Source of the DNA: Eutreptiella sp. 'Long Island Sound 2002'
Lineage: Eukaryota; Euglenozoa; Euglenophyceae; Eutreptiales; Eutreptiaceae
Direction of reading: 5' to 3'
Assembly: GCA_964036045.1 (NCBI GenBank)
Contig: OZ038395.1
Location: forward strand, 6,463,753 to 6,527,752
DNA: 64,000 nt
Below, piece after piece: positions 51,488 to 62,267 of this stretch; position 1 is the stretch's first letter, and every line of letters starts with the position of its first letter. The notes under the pieces are model-generated. The model saw only the letters and a program-made list of their open reading frames with translations, had not been told where the DNA came from and ran no database searches. The position numbers were made by a program, and so were the translations under genes.

Positions 51488-52020
51488 TGTAAGTGCGGCT
51501 AACCCCCATCTGCTCAGATTTTCACTGATCTAACCCAGATTGGCTACATTTTGGTCATTTTCTTTGCTTCGGCGGAATCGCCGCCTCGCAGCTCAGTCTC
51601 AGGATCAGACCTATATATTTCTGATATGCCGGATCTGATTCCGGGGTCCATTCTCCGTAAATCTGCCGCGTTCCGATCATTTAGCTGGAATCGCCATTTG
51701 CCGCTGACGCGCGCTCGCGGGCCAGATCGGCCAAATATTTTTCACAATTGGATTTATTTAAATCTTTTCAGACAGATATGGACACTCAGATGTGCATAAT
51801 AAAATCCGCATCAATTTTCTTCATAGACTGGGATTTTCTGCCGGATAACAATCAGCATGGACCTTGCTTCAGTTGTTGCTGCTCTCGCCTCCGTTGGTGT
51901 CCGAGTATCCGGTTCTACCCCCAATAGCAGCGTTCAGGGAGACTCCTCGCGTGCCTGCCCCACCGGTCTTGCCGGCCCCGAGCCCTCCGGCACAAACATC
52001 GACCCAGGGCAGCACTTTCA
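51488..52020 (+). repeat. 5' LTR of A3
   Basis: 533 bp, TGTAAGTGCGG to CACTTTCA, with the gag ATG at 51857. The primer-binding site TGGTAGCAGAGG follows at 52021-52032. Confidence 0.95.
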
Positions 52021-54889
52021 TGGTAGCAGAGGCTACCTGAATGTTGTTCCTTTGGTGTCCCAACCACAGTTAGCTCCCCAGTAAGGCCCCGTAGACTCCG
52101 CCGCCCCTGGAGAAGTAACAATTACGCTGCCATGGTGCTGCGCGAACGAGGCCTTGAAAGGATTGCCTTGCGCGAGTCCAAGCTGCCCAAGAAGGGCACA
52201 AATCAGCAGCTGTGGGGACCCAGATTACCACAATCCCAGTCGAAATTGGCCATCAAGCAGCTGGAATCTCCCAGCCTACGACGATGGCAACGCTCCGGTA
52301 GACCTTACGGAGCTGGCAGGTACCCACATTCCCTACCAATGTCCCACATTCGAGACCATCGAAGCCCACATTGACGACATTGAGATGGGTGGTCCAGGTG
52401 AGGTACCTAGCTATAATCGACCAGCCTCTTGGGCACAATGGGACAACCATTTGTCGCCAGAAGTGACCCGTAACCTTCAGAGCCTTGAGGCCCTTTGTCT
52501 CTTAGCCACGTCTAAGCTGATAGGCCAAGAAAGAATCGCCTCTGATTTTTTAATGGAATATTTTTTCCTCCTTCAGGAAGAAATTAATACCAGGATGTGG
52601 TGGCGTTCTCAAGAAGATGATTCTTTTGCCATTTTTTTGCAGATCTGGGAGGCAAGTCCCTTCCCGAAGGAGAAGACCAAGGCACCTGTTGCCGGGCCCT
52701 CCGCCCCTCATCCCCCTGTTTCCATTCGCGACGATCTAGCCGCCGCGGTTGAGGAAGGAATTTTAGAGGCAGCCAGGCAGGCAAGTCTGGAAATCAGGGC
52801 TGAAGGAGCTCCCCAAGTGGACTCCTGGCTGCGGACCACTGAGATTAGCGGTCTGACAGCCTGCTCAGGCCCTTCAGGACACGGTATGTACTGTCCTGCC
52901 GACTGCTCCTGCAGATCCCAGCGAGATACTGAGCTCCAATTGCTCAAAGATCAAATGCAACTCATCATTCAAACGCTGGGAATTAAAGATCTTTTCAAGA
53001 CGCACATGCGGTCTGAGGGTGCATCATCGGTGGAACAAACAACAGAACCGTCGGAGGAGGCGACAGAAATTTTTTCGATCGCTCCTTCGGTGGACTCCAA
53101 GACCACCGATGCAAGGATAAGCAGGACCAAGCTAAAGGAAAGGGTTACAATCTCTCGATCTCAGAGTAGGACGGCGAAGGCTAGGACTGAGGCTCAGAAT
53201 GCCAAGCGAACTGCCTCCCGTACTGCCCCTCCTGCTGCTGATTCCAATGCATTAGCCCAGCTGTTGCTTGCCCAGACCCTCGCCGGAGCTGGTGTGGCGA
53301 ATGATGCCGCCAAGGTGTCTGCCATTACGGCCGGTGTCCGGCTGGATTCTCTCCTTAATCCTACCTCATTGCGACTTCGTCAGGTTGCCAAGCAACCGAA
53401 GTATAATGGGAACCCCAGACATTGGCCTCAGTTCCAACGGGAATTTAAATTGTGGGTTAAGACTCAAAAACTCCAGGATGATCAGTTCCTGATGGCCCTC
53501 TTGGACTGCCTTGAGGGAGCGCCGGCCAACACTTGGCTCAGGACCTGGAGTCATCGTGAGGATTCAAGTTCCCCCCTTACCTTTGATGAGGTGTGGGAAC
53601 AGTTGGAGGTACGTGGATCCCGGCTGCCAGAGGACCATTACCACCAGATGTTGAAGAATTTTCCTTCATTCTCTCGATTAATCTTGCACGAAGTGCAAGA
53701 CAAAAGACAGCGCTTCTGGAATCTAGTGGAAGAATCTGAACATTCAGGCGAACAATTTTCTAGTGCCGAGCTGAAAAATCTGATTTTTGACAAGATCCCC
53801 TCAGAAACTGCCGCCACCCTTCGGAATAAACAGTCCGAAGAAAAGGTGAAGACCTGGTGGGCGGAGGTCGAAGGCTTCGATGCCTCGGCCAACAGGTTCT
53901 CCGTCAGGGAATCACTTCAAAAGTGTTCCCCCACGTCGTTTACCAAGGTCAAATTCACTGAAAACACGTGGAAAATCAAGTTCAATGAACACGAGGATCG
54001 GGACTTGTTTGTCCAAGTCCTCAACAGGGGAGTAAGTTTCCACGGCCATCGCCTGAAGGCCAAAAACTGCGTGTTTTCGTTCACCCCGCAGGAACTGTGG
54101 GAAGAGGTTGAGCGGCTCGCTGACGCCGCCAATCAAAATTTCCATGAGGGTCTGGGGGGAAACAAGAATACCCAGCAAAACACCCAAAATGGGGCCCAAA
54201 AGGGCAACAAAAAGGTGAATGACACCCGGAATGTTCAGGATCATTGTAGCATCTGCCTTCTGTTAGGTTCTACGAACCGAGCTAAGTCGCATTCCACTGG
54301 TGTTCACCGATGGTCTCCTTACGATCACAAGGTGATTGGTGAAAATATCAGTAATCCGCAGAATTCAGACAGGAATGACAGACAGGTGCATGGTGGAAAG
54401 GGGGGAAAAGGGAATTCGCCCCCCTCCGGTGGAAACAAAAATACTGGAGGCCCTGGCGGGTCCCAAGGCATAGGAAATCGGACTCCATCCGGCTCCGGTG
54501 GGCAGCCGAACGGCCAGAAAAGTCCCAATGGCAACGCCGGAGGCGGAAATCCAAATCCAGGCCAAACCCCTCAATCCGGTACAAACAAGGGAAATGCTCC
54601 AGGATCCCAGGGTAAAGGTAAGGGAAATCCTTCGGGAACCCCTTTCTCTGGTAAGGGCAGAGGGCGTGGCGACGGTGGTGGTCCATCATCCGGCGGCCGT
54701 GGCCGTGGACGTGGAAAGGGCAACCATCGTGTGGATCAGGTCTCAGGTGCAGATCAGGTGTCCGATGCGGATCGAGATTACGTTGAAAATGCCTTGAATC
54801 CAGCAGATGATCCGTTCCAAGATGAGTGGGTCGACGAATCAGGGTGTGTTCACAATGTTAACGCATCCACTGGAGGTCAGAACGCCTAG
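51857..54889 (+). pseudogene. gag: Family A gag, copy A3 (single nonsense codon)
   Basis: 1,010 codons in one frame from the ATG in the LTR to the UAG at 54887, broken only by TAA at 52082-52084, where A1 and A2 have a Tyr codon. The long T run near 52630 keeps the frame here, unlike A1. The second half carries CX2CX11HX4H (CSIC ... H ... H) and a long Gly/Asn/Pro tail with GRGRGRGKG, then an acidic end (NPADDPFQDEWVDESG). A protein could also start downstream of the TAA, but I cannot show that. Confidence 0.9.
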
Positions 54890-54924
54890 GGGAGCCACGA
54901 AAATCGCCCCTCCCCAGGCGATTT
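54887..54924 (+). promoter_or_regulatory. Gag-pol UAG readthrough cassette of A3
   Basis: UAG at 54887-54889. GGGGAG (54889-54894) can pair with CUCCCC (54910-54915), which sits in the loop of the hairpin AAAUCGCC (54901-54908) with GGCGAUUU (54917-54924). Identical to A1 and A2. Confidence 0.65.
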
Positions 54925-57900
54925 CAGGCATGATCCCCAGATTCCATCTCGACCACTACTTGATGTAGGGTCGCTTGTCTCCTCTCCCCTGGATCCGGCA
55001 GCGGATCCTTCTGTTGTAGTGGACGAGGTTGGTGTACAGTCCAAGCACAGGGCCCGTCAGTTCGTCACAAAGGTGTGGGTTTCTGATTGCAAGGGCAATT
55101 TCCACCTCGCCACTTGTTTGTGTGACAATGGATCAGAGGTAAATCTCCAATCCAACTCTTTCTTACCCGACGACTGCTTACAGGATTCGCTTTATCCTGT
55201 TACCCTCGAGGGAGTTTCTGGACATTCTCTCGCAGGTGGGCAACGCGGTTGTTATATATCAACTCATTTGGTCGCTCAAGACCTTTGGGAAGAGCAAAAT
55301 GTGGAAGAAGTTGTCCTTAAGGATGACTACTTCTATCGTGCCGACATAAAGTATGACCTTTACGTGGGCCATCCTTGGCTTCGCAAGAACAGGGTAGCGC
55401 CCGTAGGTCATCGGCGTTGTTTTTTGCTGGAGTCAGGTCCCTTGGAGCGTCCTGAATTTCGTTTTTTGCACGCAGGGTTTAAAAGTGCAGAAGAATTTTT
55501 GAAGCAAAAAGTTACACCAAAATTTGGCGAAGATGTCACCATTGCAGAGGTGAATGGGAGTGCCGATTACTCCCGAGAGTTAGAATGTCTTCGTAGGGAC
55601 TCCCAGCCACGACGCCCTTCGCGCTGGCACTCTTCATCCTACAGAGTTGTCGACAAATGGCGCGATGCAATTTGTGAATATTTTCATGAACACCATTCCT
55701 TTTGGCCACAGTATGATGCCTTTGCTGACCGTGAGAACAAGCGCTTCGACAAGCATTTTTGTGACGCTTGGACCCATAAATGGGACAAGAAGTTGTGGAT
55801 TAATCCTCCGTTTCACTTAATCCAGCAGGTCATCCACAAAATCAAGCAAGATAAAACCCAGGCGATTTTAGTTGTGCCCTTGTGGGACGACAAGCCTTGG
55901 TTTCAGGAATTACAAGACATTTGTGTAGATTACATCGAACTTCCCAGGAAGATTAAGCTGTATGCCAGGGACGACACAGGTCCCCTGCCACAGCGGTCCT
56001 GGAGTTCGCTTGCATTCCTGGTGGATGGAAAGCTTTCTGACTCTAATTCTGCTGATTCTGGTACTGATTCCTGTGTTGGGTCTGAATCTAAGGTTGAGCG
56101 TGGTACTGACGATGAATCTATTTTTTCTGATTTTTGTCCGTCAGATACCCAAGGTGATCCAACGTCAAATGGATCCGCCTCGTCTCCTTCTTCCCCAATA
56201 CGATCGACATCGAAAAGAATCTTCAGTGCACGGGCGAAGAAAAATTTCAAATCGCGCCGCAAATTCAGAGTTTTTTATGAAAAACCCCCTGTGGAAGCTT
56301 TCATAGATCCTTTCGAGGAGCTGGATCACGAAGAGAATCTCTGGGATGTCGACACTCGACCCACCTATCTTCAAGAGGCAGTTGATACGGACCTGTTTAG
56401 GGACATCCGTAAGAAGATTCTTCCTGTCAAAGCCGAAGAAGTCGCCAAAGTTTTTTCGACAGTAATTCCTGGCGATCAGGTGGACACTGAATTGTGTTCC
56501 AAGTCAAGAGAAAAGATTTTTGAGGAACGGAAGGACACAACCCTTTCAGGGAAGTTGATCAAAGACCCCCCTGTCCGTGGGCAGTTCGGTGAAGCCTTCA
56601 TCGAGCTTCGTGAAGGGTACAAGGCGAAGAAACAGCGCCCTTATGAGAATCATGGACACAAACATGAGATACTCAGAAAAATCATCGAGAGAAATCTCAG
56701 GGAATTTGGTTGGCTTGAGGGTTGTATGACCAGCGAATGGTGCTGTGCACCTTTCACCGTCCCGAAGCCGCCGCCTGCAGACCAGAACACTATTGATGGT
56801 TGGCGAATGGTTGTTGATTCTCGCAATCTCAACGCCGAAACCAAGGCGGATTCACACCCCCTGCCCCTCATTGAGGAGGAAATCGCCAAGAGGGCAAGAG
56901 GTCGTTTGTTTTCTGTGCTGGATCTCCGTCACGGCTTTCACCAAATGCCGTTCAGGAAGGACAGCCGACCTCTCACCTGTATGTGCACGCCATGTGGCCC
57001 AGTCCAGTGGACGGTCATGCCCATGGGTCTGAAGAACGCCCCTTCGTTTTTTCAAAGAATGATGGAGGATGTGCTTTTTACAGCCCATCCTGAGCTTCGT
57101 GCCTTCGTGAGTGTGTACATAGATGACATAATCATCGCGACGGAGGGGGAGGGACTGACCGAAGCCGAGCTGGTGGCCCTACATGAAAAGCAGCTGAACC
57201 AAGTTTTGGACATTCTTGATGCCAATCAGCTGATTTGTGGGCCAAAGAAGGGAAAATTATTTTTAAAATCAGTCGAATTTTGTGGTTCTCTCCTAGAGAA
57301 TGGCACCCGACGACCCAGTCCAGGGAAGCTCGTCGCTATTCAGAAGTGGAAGCGCCCTGAGACGATCACGGAGTTGAGAGGATTCCTGGGTTGTTGCAAT
57401 TTTTACCACACTTTTGTGCCGAATTATGCCAAATTTGCTGCCCCCCTCACTGAATTATTGAAGGTAGGGAGAGATGCGGGCAAGGCAGGTTCAAAGGTTC
57501 GTGTCAAGTGGACTGACGAGTGCGAGGAGGCCTTCCATCACTTGAAGGCGGCCCTCTGTGAAGTCGCCACGTTGCATGTGCCGCAATTCGACCGACCATT
57601 CTACATTAGAACCGACGCTTCTAGGTACGCGATCGGAGCTGTCCTTGAACAGGTTGATGAAGCCACCGGCGATCATTACCCTCTTGCATTTTGGTCTCGG
57701 AAGCTAGCCCCACGCCAAATGCAATGGTCGCCGCGTGAGCAAGAAACGTACTCCATAATCTGCGCTCTAAAGAAATACCAATCGTGGGTTGGCACCAATC
57801 GAGTCGAGGTCCTGACGGATCATCGATCTCTGGAGTATTGGGCCACCGAACACATTGATACTGTCGCGAGCCCAGCTGGTCGACGGGCCAGATGGCACGA

Positions 57901-60121
57901 ATTTCTCTCTCTGTTTGACCTCCATGTGTCATATTTACCTGGAAAACACAACACGGTAGCGGATGCTCTGAGCCGATGGGCTTACCCCGCTTCAGAGGGG
58001 CTGCAAAGTACCAACATCCATGGTACGGAGCAGGACCGCCATGTCATCATCGAATGGGATCAGGAGGGAAAAAAGCACATTCGACGTGCATGCATGCAAT
58101 GCGCTGTTAAACAGCACGCATTACCATGCCATGACATCACGGCCATCTCAGATCCGGCGCATGCTCATGAGATCTGCACCAAAACACTGAAAGTCGTGGA
58201 AAAAGTCACCGATCCCTCCTCAGGGAGTGTGAAACGGTTTGACTATACCCGACGAGTAAGTCGATTTCGGTTGATCCAGGGCATTAAGCGTCGAGATGTG
58301 GCCAAAACTCCACCCCTGCCTAACGATTCCCTGATCATCCGTGACTGGACGTCCGATTATCTGCAGGATCCCATGTTTAAAGAGGTCTTTGGAAATCTCA
58401 AATCCAAAGATGCTCACAAGGATGGGATTTTTTCTGAGTACTCGTTGGATGGGGGGAAGCTGTGGATGGAGGGTAAACTGTGCGTACCAGACGCCCTGGC
58501 CCCCCGAGTGTTAAACTGGTGGCATAAATGGGAGTCCCCCCACGCACATGGCCGTCGACTGTGGTCGATGATTAAACATAGGTTGTTTGGCTCACGGCTA
58601 TATACTCACTGCATGAAAGTAGCCGCCGGATGTGCCCAATGTGCTGTCTCGACGCCCCCCAGCGCGAAGAAGCACGGCCATCTGAGGCCTCATCCTATTC
58701 CGGAGCGCCTCTTTAACAGAGTCACCAGTGATTTTTTCTATCTCGGTGAACTCGATGACGAAGAGTGCCATTGGACCAATAAAAAGGTCAATGGTGTGCT
58801 CCTTATTCAGTGCCGTCATTCCGGCTACATTCAAGTGTTGCCTTGCAACATTGAGTCGATGACTGGCAAGGCTGCCGCCAAATGGTGCGCGCAGACCTGG
58901 ATGGGAGGTTGGGACGTCCCATCCGAGGTGGTGACGGATTCAGGCAAAGAGTACACCTCCGAATGGTGGAAGGAATTATGTGCTCGCCTTGGAATCCACC
59001 ACCTCCGATGTGAAATCCACTCGCATCGAGCGTTGCCTGGCGAAAGAGCCGGCCGCTCTCTTATAAATATGCTTCGTAAGGAGCTCGCGAGTGAAAAGGA
59101 TTTCCATTGGCTTGAGATTCTTTTCGCCATGCTTCGCCGTTACCACAACACGCCTTTGTATCATGGCCTTTCTCCAAATGAAATTGTCTTTGGACGAAAG
59201 AAGTGTTGGTGGAACATGCCGTTGAATAATCCTCGCCCCTGTAAAGATGCTTCGTTGTTTTTGGACGAAGTCCAACGAGCAGATAAAACTGTCTCGAAAT
59301 TAATCGAAAAGCATCAAGCTGACTGGCTTTGGGTTCAGAATCAAGGTCGAAAAAACCCCCACAATTTTGAAGTCGATGATCGAGTTTGGCTTCGAAAATC
59401 CGAAACCACCCTGGACGGAGATGATAAGCTTCTTCCCTTGTGGGAGGGGCCATTCGCTGTTACAGCGCGTCTTGGTGAGAACAGGTGGAGGATTCGTGTG
59501 GATGTCAGCAGGGAAATTGACGTTTCGGGCGATCGCCTCAAGAGAGAGATCCCCTCCCCCAAGGATCGGGTTAAACCCCTTTTTTGGACTTCGAAAATTT
59601 TGTCAGATCGGGTCATCGAAGGGGGGAAGTACGAACTCAAGAGGATTTTAGAAGCAAGACGTGACGCGAAAGGCGAATGGGAATTTCTATGTGAGTGGAG
59701 GGGCTTTGATTCCAGTCACAACAACTGGGAACCAGCCCATTCTTTTGTCCATGGATACACCAAGGGGTTCATCGACTTCCTGAAGAAGCACCCCGAAATT
59801 GGCGTACTCCTGACAGACTGCCTGTCGAGACCAGACAGACAAGTGGAGAGCGACGGAAAAAGACGTGTGGTGAATCGAGATCCAGCCTTTTACGGCCCTC
59901 AGCAGCCACATTCCAGGGCTGATCCGTCGATCCCCCCTCCTGCGGTCAGGCCAGCCCAGGAGCCAAATGAAGACCAAGCCTCAAGTTCGGCCGCTGATTT
60001 GCAGCGCCCAAGCCGTACGAGGGCCCGACCAGACAGGTTGGTGGTCACATGTATTCGTGCGTGGCCGACTTCAGCCTTGCCCCAACCACATTCTGCTCAA
60101 TCCACTGTTCATTCTTCCTGA
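54890..60121 (+). CDS. pol: Family A pol polyprotein, copy A3 (intact)
   Basis: Open from the codon after UAG to the stop at 60121; GTG at 55019 is the first near-cognate codon. Domain positions match those of A2 pol, whose reading frame has the same length. In A3 the protease Asp-Asn-Gly is at 55124-55132, NPPF at 55802-55813, YIDD at 57116-57127, and the integrase catalytic codons at 58730, 58937 and 59042. One change may matter: MVVDSRNLN in the reverse transcriptase has Ser where A1 and A2 have Phe. The order protease, methyltransferase-like, reverse transcriptase, RNase H, integrase, chromodomain is complete. Confidence 0.95.
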   Translation, partial: GSHENRPSPGDFRHDPQIPSRPLLDVGSLVSSPLDPAADPSVVVDEVGVQSKHRARQFVTKVWVSDCKGNFHLATCLCDNGSEVNLQSNSFLPDDCLQDSLYPVTLEGVSGHSLAGGQRGCYISTHLVAQDLWEEQNVEEVVLKDDYFYRADIKYDLYVGHPWLRKNRVAPVGHRRCFLLESGPLERPEFRFLHAGFKSAEEFLKQKVTPKFGEDVTIAEVNGSADYSRELECLRRDSQPRRPSRWHSSSYRVVDKWRDAICEYFHEHHSFWPQYDAFADRENKRFDKHFCDAWTHKWDKKLWINPPFHLIQQVIHKIKQDKTQAILVVPLWDDKPWFQELQDICVDYIELPRKIKLYARDDTGPLPQRSWSSLAFLVDGKLSDSNSADSGTDSCVGSESKVERGTDDESIFSDFCPSDTQGDPTSNGSASSPSSPIRSTSKRIFSARAKKNFKSRRKFRVFYEKPPVEAFIDPFEELDHEENLWDVDTRPTYLQEAVDTDLFRDIRKKILPVKAEEVAKVFSTVIPGDQVDTELCSKSREKIFEERKDTTLSGKLIKDPPVRGQFGEAFIELREGYKAKKQRPYENHGHKHEILRKIIERNLREFGWLEGCMTSEWCCAPFTVPKPPPADQNTIDGWRMVVDSRNLNAETKADSHPLPLIEEEIAKRARGRLFSVLDLRHGFHQMPFRKDSRPLTCMCTPCGPVQWTVMPMGLKNAPSFFQRMMEDVLFTAHPELRAFVSVYIDDIIIATEGEGLTEAELVALHEKQLNQVLDILDANQLICGPKKGKLFLKSVEFCGSLLENGTRRPSPGKLVAIQKWKRPETITELRGFLGCCNFYHTFVPNYAKFAAPLTELLKVGRDAGKAGSKVRVKWTDECEEAFHHLKAALCEVATLHVPQFDRPFYIRTDASRYAIGAVLEQVDEATGDHYPLAFWSRKLAPRQMQWSPREQETYSIICALKKYQSWVGTNRVEVLTDHRSLEYWATEHIDTVASPAGRRARWHEFLSLFDLHVSYLPGKHNTVADALSRWAYPASEGLQSTNIHGTEQDRHVIIEWDQEGKKHIRRACMQCAVKQHALPCHDITAISDPAHAHEICTKTLKVVEKVTDPSSGSVKRFDYTRRVSRFRLIQGIKRRDVAKTPPLPNDSLIIRDWTSDYLQDPMFKEVFGNLKSKDAHKDGIFSEYSLDGGKLWMEGKLCVPDALAPRVLNWWHKWESPHAHGRRLWSMIKHRLFGSRLYTHCMKVAAGCAQCAVSTPPSAKKHGHLRPHPIPERLFNRVTSDFFYLGELDDEECHWTNKKVNGVLLIQCRHSGYIQVLPCNIESMTGKAAAKWCAQTWMGGWDVPSEVVTDSGKEYTSEWWKELCARLGIHHLRCEIHSHRALPGERAGRSLINMLRKELASEKDFHWLEILFAMLRRYHNTPLYHGLSPNEIVFGRKKCWWNMPLNNPRPCKDASLFLDEVQRADKTVSKLIEKHQADWLWVQNQGRKNPHNFEVDDRVWLRKSETTLDGDDKLLPLWEGPFAVTARLGENRWRIRVDVSREIDVSGDRLKREIPSPKDRVKPLFWTSKILSDRVIEGGKYELKRILEARRDAKGEWEFLCEWRGFDSSHNNWEPAHSFVHGYTKGFIDFLKKHPEIGVLLTDCLSRPDRQVESDGKRRVVNRDPAFYGPQQPHSRADPSIPPPAVRPAQEPNEDQASSSAADLQRPSRTRARPDRLVVTCIRAWPTSALPQPHSAQSTVHSS

Positions 60122-61736
60122 TTTCGAACTGATGTGGAGAACTGCAAATGTTTGATAATTTGACGTCAATCAACTTTTTTTTGGTCTCCGTTCGGCAGAC
60201 AAGGCGTAGATACGCTGCCGAAAGCTACGGAGTGTGCTGCCGTGTTCAGAAAAAACCAAACTCAGGCTTAATTCAGGCAGATTCGGGGTAATCTTGTCTC
60301 TGTGGGTCTGTGCATTTTTGGAATTTGGCTACTCGTGCAGATGGAAGCAAATGTACATAGTGTCAACGCCGGCCGGCGACATTCACCCCTACAGGCACCC
60401 CCTGTAGTACTGGCTGCACCAGTTGCGACGCCAGGAACTCAGATCTTACCTTCATTTGCCGTGATGCTGAAGTCAAAGTCCAGATTCAGATCCAGATTCC
60501 TTGAATTTACCTTGAATTCCTCAGGTTTGTCCACCATTCTGCCACTGTTGCACGAAACCCAGACGTCAATTGTTCAGACAACCTTCAGATAGGAGCTCTA
60601 GGGACTTCTAACAGCAACCTCTGAAGTCCGTAAGCTTCGTTGTATTTTTGGCACACGCCAATGTGAGCTCAATCCGACCTGAAACTGTCGAAAATGGTGA
60701 ATCCAAGTGTCTTGTGGGACTCAATCGAAGGATTGGCCTTGTCCAAGTCGATTGACACCGCCGCCACTGTAAATAAAGGACTACTCGGTGTCTCTCAGTT
60801 ATATACTGTCAGTAAAGCGCCTTCAGCGAACCTTCGGCGCGTTACATGCCAAGGATCCAGGGCCAGCATGTCCCATCATGATGCATCATCACATGATCCA
60901 CATTTTCATAGAATCTGTTAGATGCTCGCGAACCAACGTGCCGGAAAGCACAATTGAGCTGAATAAACGACAATATATATTAACTTTAGTCTAAACGAAG
61001 ATGTTAGTAGTTTCAGTTCTAGACATTCCGCTTCATTTCACCTTCATCCTAGGGAATTTCCACATTTTAGGACAATTTAGGTTGATTTCCTTGTCATCTC
61101 CTCTCATTCCTCGAAGATCTGTCGACGGCTTTGCCTAACTTCGTTGACGCTTATGATTTTCTGTGCACTTAGGGTCTGTAGACTACATCTGTAATTGTTG
61201 TCCCTCTCTGTGACTGCTTCATCTCCTTCATCTCTGCTCAATTTAACTCCCAATCTTGCTGAATCTTGTGATCATCCACCAGATGCGCCCAATCTGAAGC
61301 ACATGCTGCACTTTTCAGAACGAGAAAAGCGGGAATAACACGATGTAGAGTTCGGCGAGGACACCGTAGCGTGCCCGCGACAGCGAAACTGTGTCAGAGC
61401 GCTGAGATGTCACGCCATTTCTTGATTCCCCCACTCAATCCACCAATAATCTACCTCATTCTTAACCAAAGTATGGTTTGGTATCGATTCTCGATACGTT
61501 TACATGCTTTTTAGCCCTTGACCTAATGTTTTACTGCACGGAGGACTGTTCGTCACTTCTCATTCTGTCTCATTTCAGGTTCATCCATCCTGATTCAGTG
61601 CCAGTTCAGCCCAAATCAGGTCAGATCAAGCAGATTTCGCCCCATCGAGGCTACATTTCTATTTTTTCTGGAAATTACCCGCACTACGTTCTTCGTTGAC
61701 GTAGCGACACACCCCAGTGTGTTTTTGGAGGGGGAG
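60122..61736 (+). other. A3 3' untranslated region with polypurine tract
   Basis: About 1.6 kb without a supportable gene, homologous to the split region of A2. It contains the hairpin GTATCGA-TTC-TCGATAC at 61481-61497, a GAATAAACG near 60960, and the purine tract GGAGGGGGAG before the LTR. The unusual length hints at non-coding function, but none is visible. Confidence 0.8.
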
Positions 61737-62267
61737 TGTAAGTGCGGCTAACCCCCATCTGCTCAGATTTTCACTGATCTAACCCAGATTGGCTATATTT
61801 TGGTCATTTTCTTTGCTTCGGCGGAATCGCCGCCTCGCAGCTCAGTCTCAGGATCAGACCTATATATTTCTGATATGCCGGATCTGATTCCGCGGTCCAT
61901 TCTCCGTAAATCCGCCGCGTTCCGATCATTTAGCTGGAATCGCCATTTGCCGCTGACGCGCGCTCGCGGGCCAGATCGGCCAAATATTTTTCACAATTGG
62001 ATTTATTTAAATCTTTTCAGACAGATATGGACACTCAGATGTGCATAATAAAATCCGCATCAATTTTCTTCATAGACTGGGATTTTCTGCCGGATAACAA
62101 TCAGCATGGACCTTGCTTCAGTTGTTGCTGCTCTCGCCTCCGTTGGTGTCCGAGTATCCGGTTCTACCCCCAATAGCAGCGTTCAGGGAGACTCCTCGCG
62201 TGCCTGCCCCACCGGTCTTGCCGGCCCCGAGCCCTCCGGCACAAACATCGACCCAGGGCAGCACTTT
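61737..62267 (+). repeat. 3' LTR of A3 (last bases altered)
   Basis: It matches the 5' LTR up to CACTTT at 62267. The expected terminal CA is TG, and the following sequence matches neither A, B nor the 5' flank. It is either an aberrant integration end or a later breakpoint. Confidence 0.9.

Larger units (their letters stand above)
51488..62267 (+). mobile_element. Family A LTR retrotransposon, copy A3 (nearly intact)
   Basis: This is the least damaged A copy. Two LTRs of about 533 bp differ at about three sites by eye. Gag has a single premature stop (TAA at 52082-52084) and pol is open over 1,700 codons. The 5' flank is the inverted B fragment. The 3' LTR loses its last CA and is followed by unrelated sequence, with no matching target duplication. 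Confidence 0.94.
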
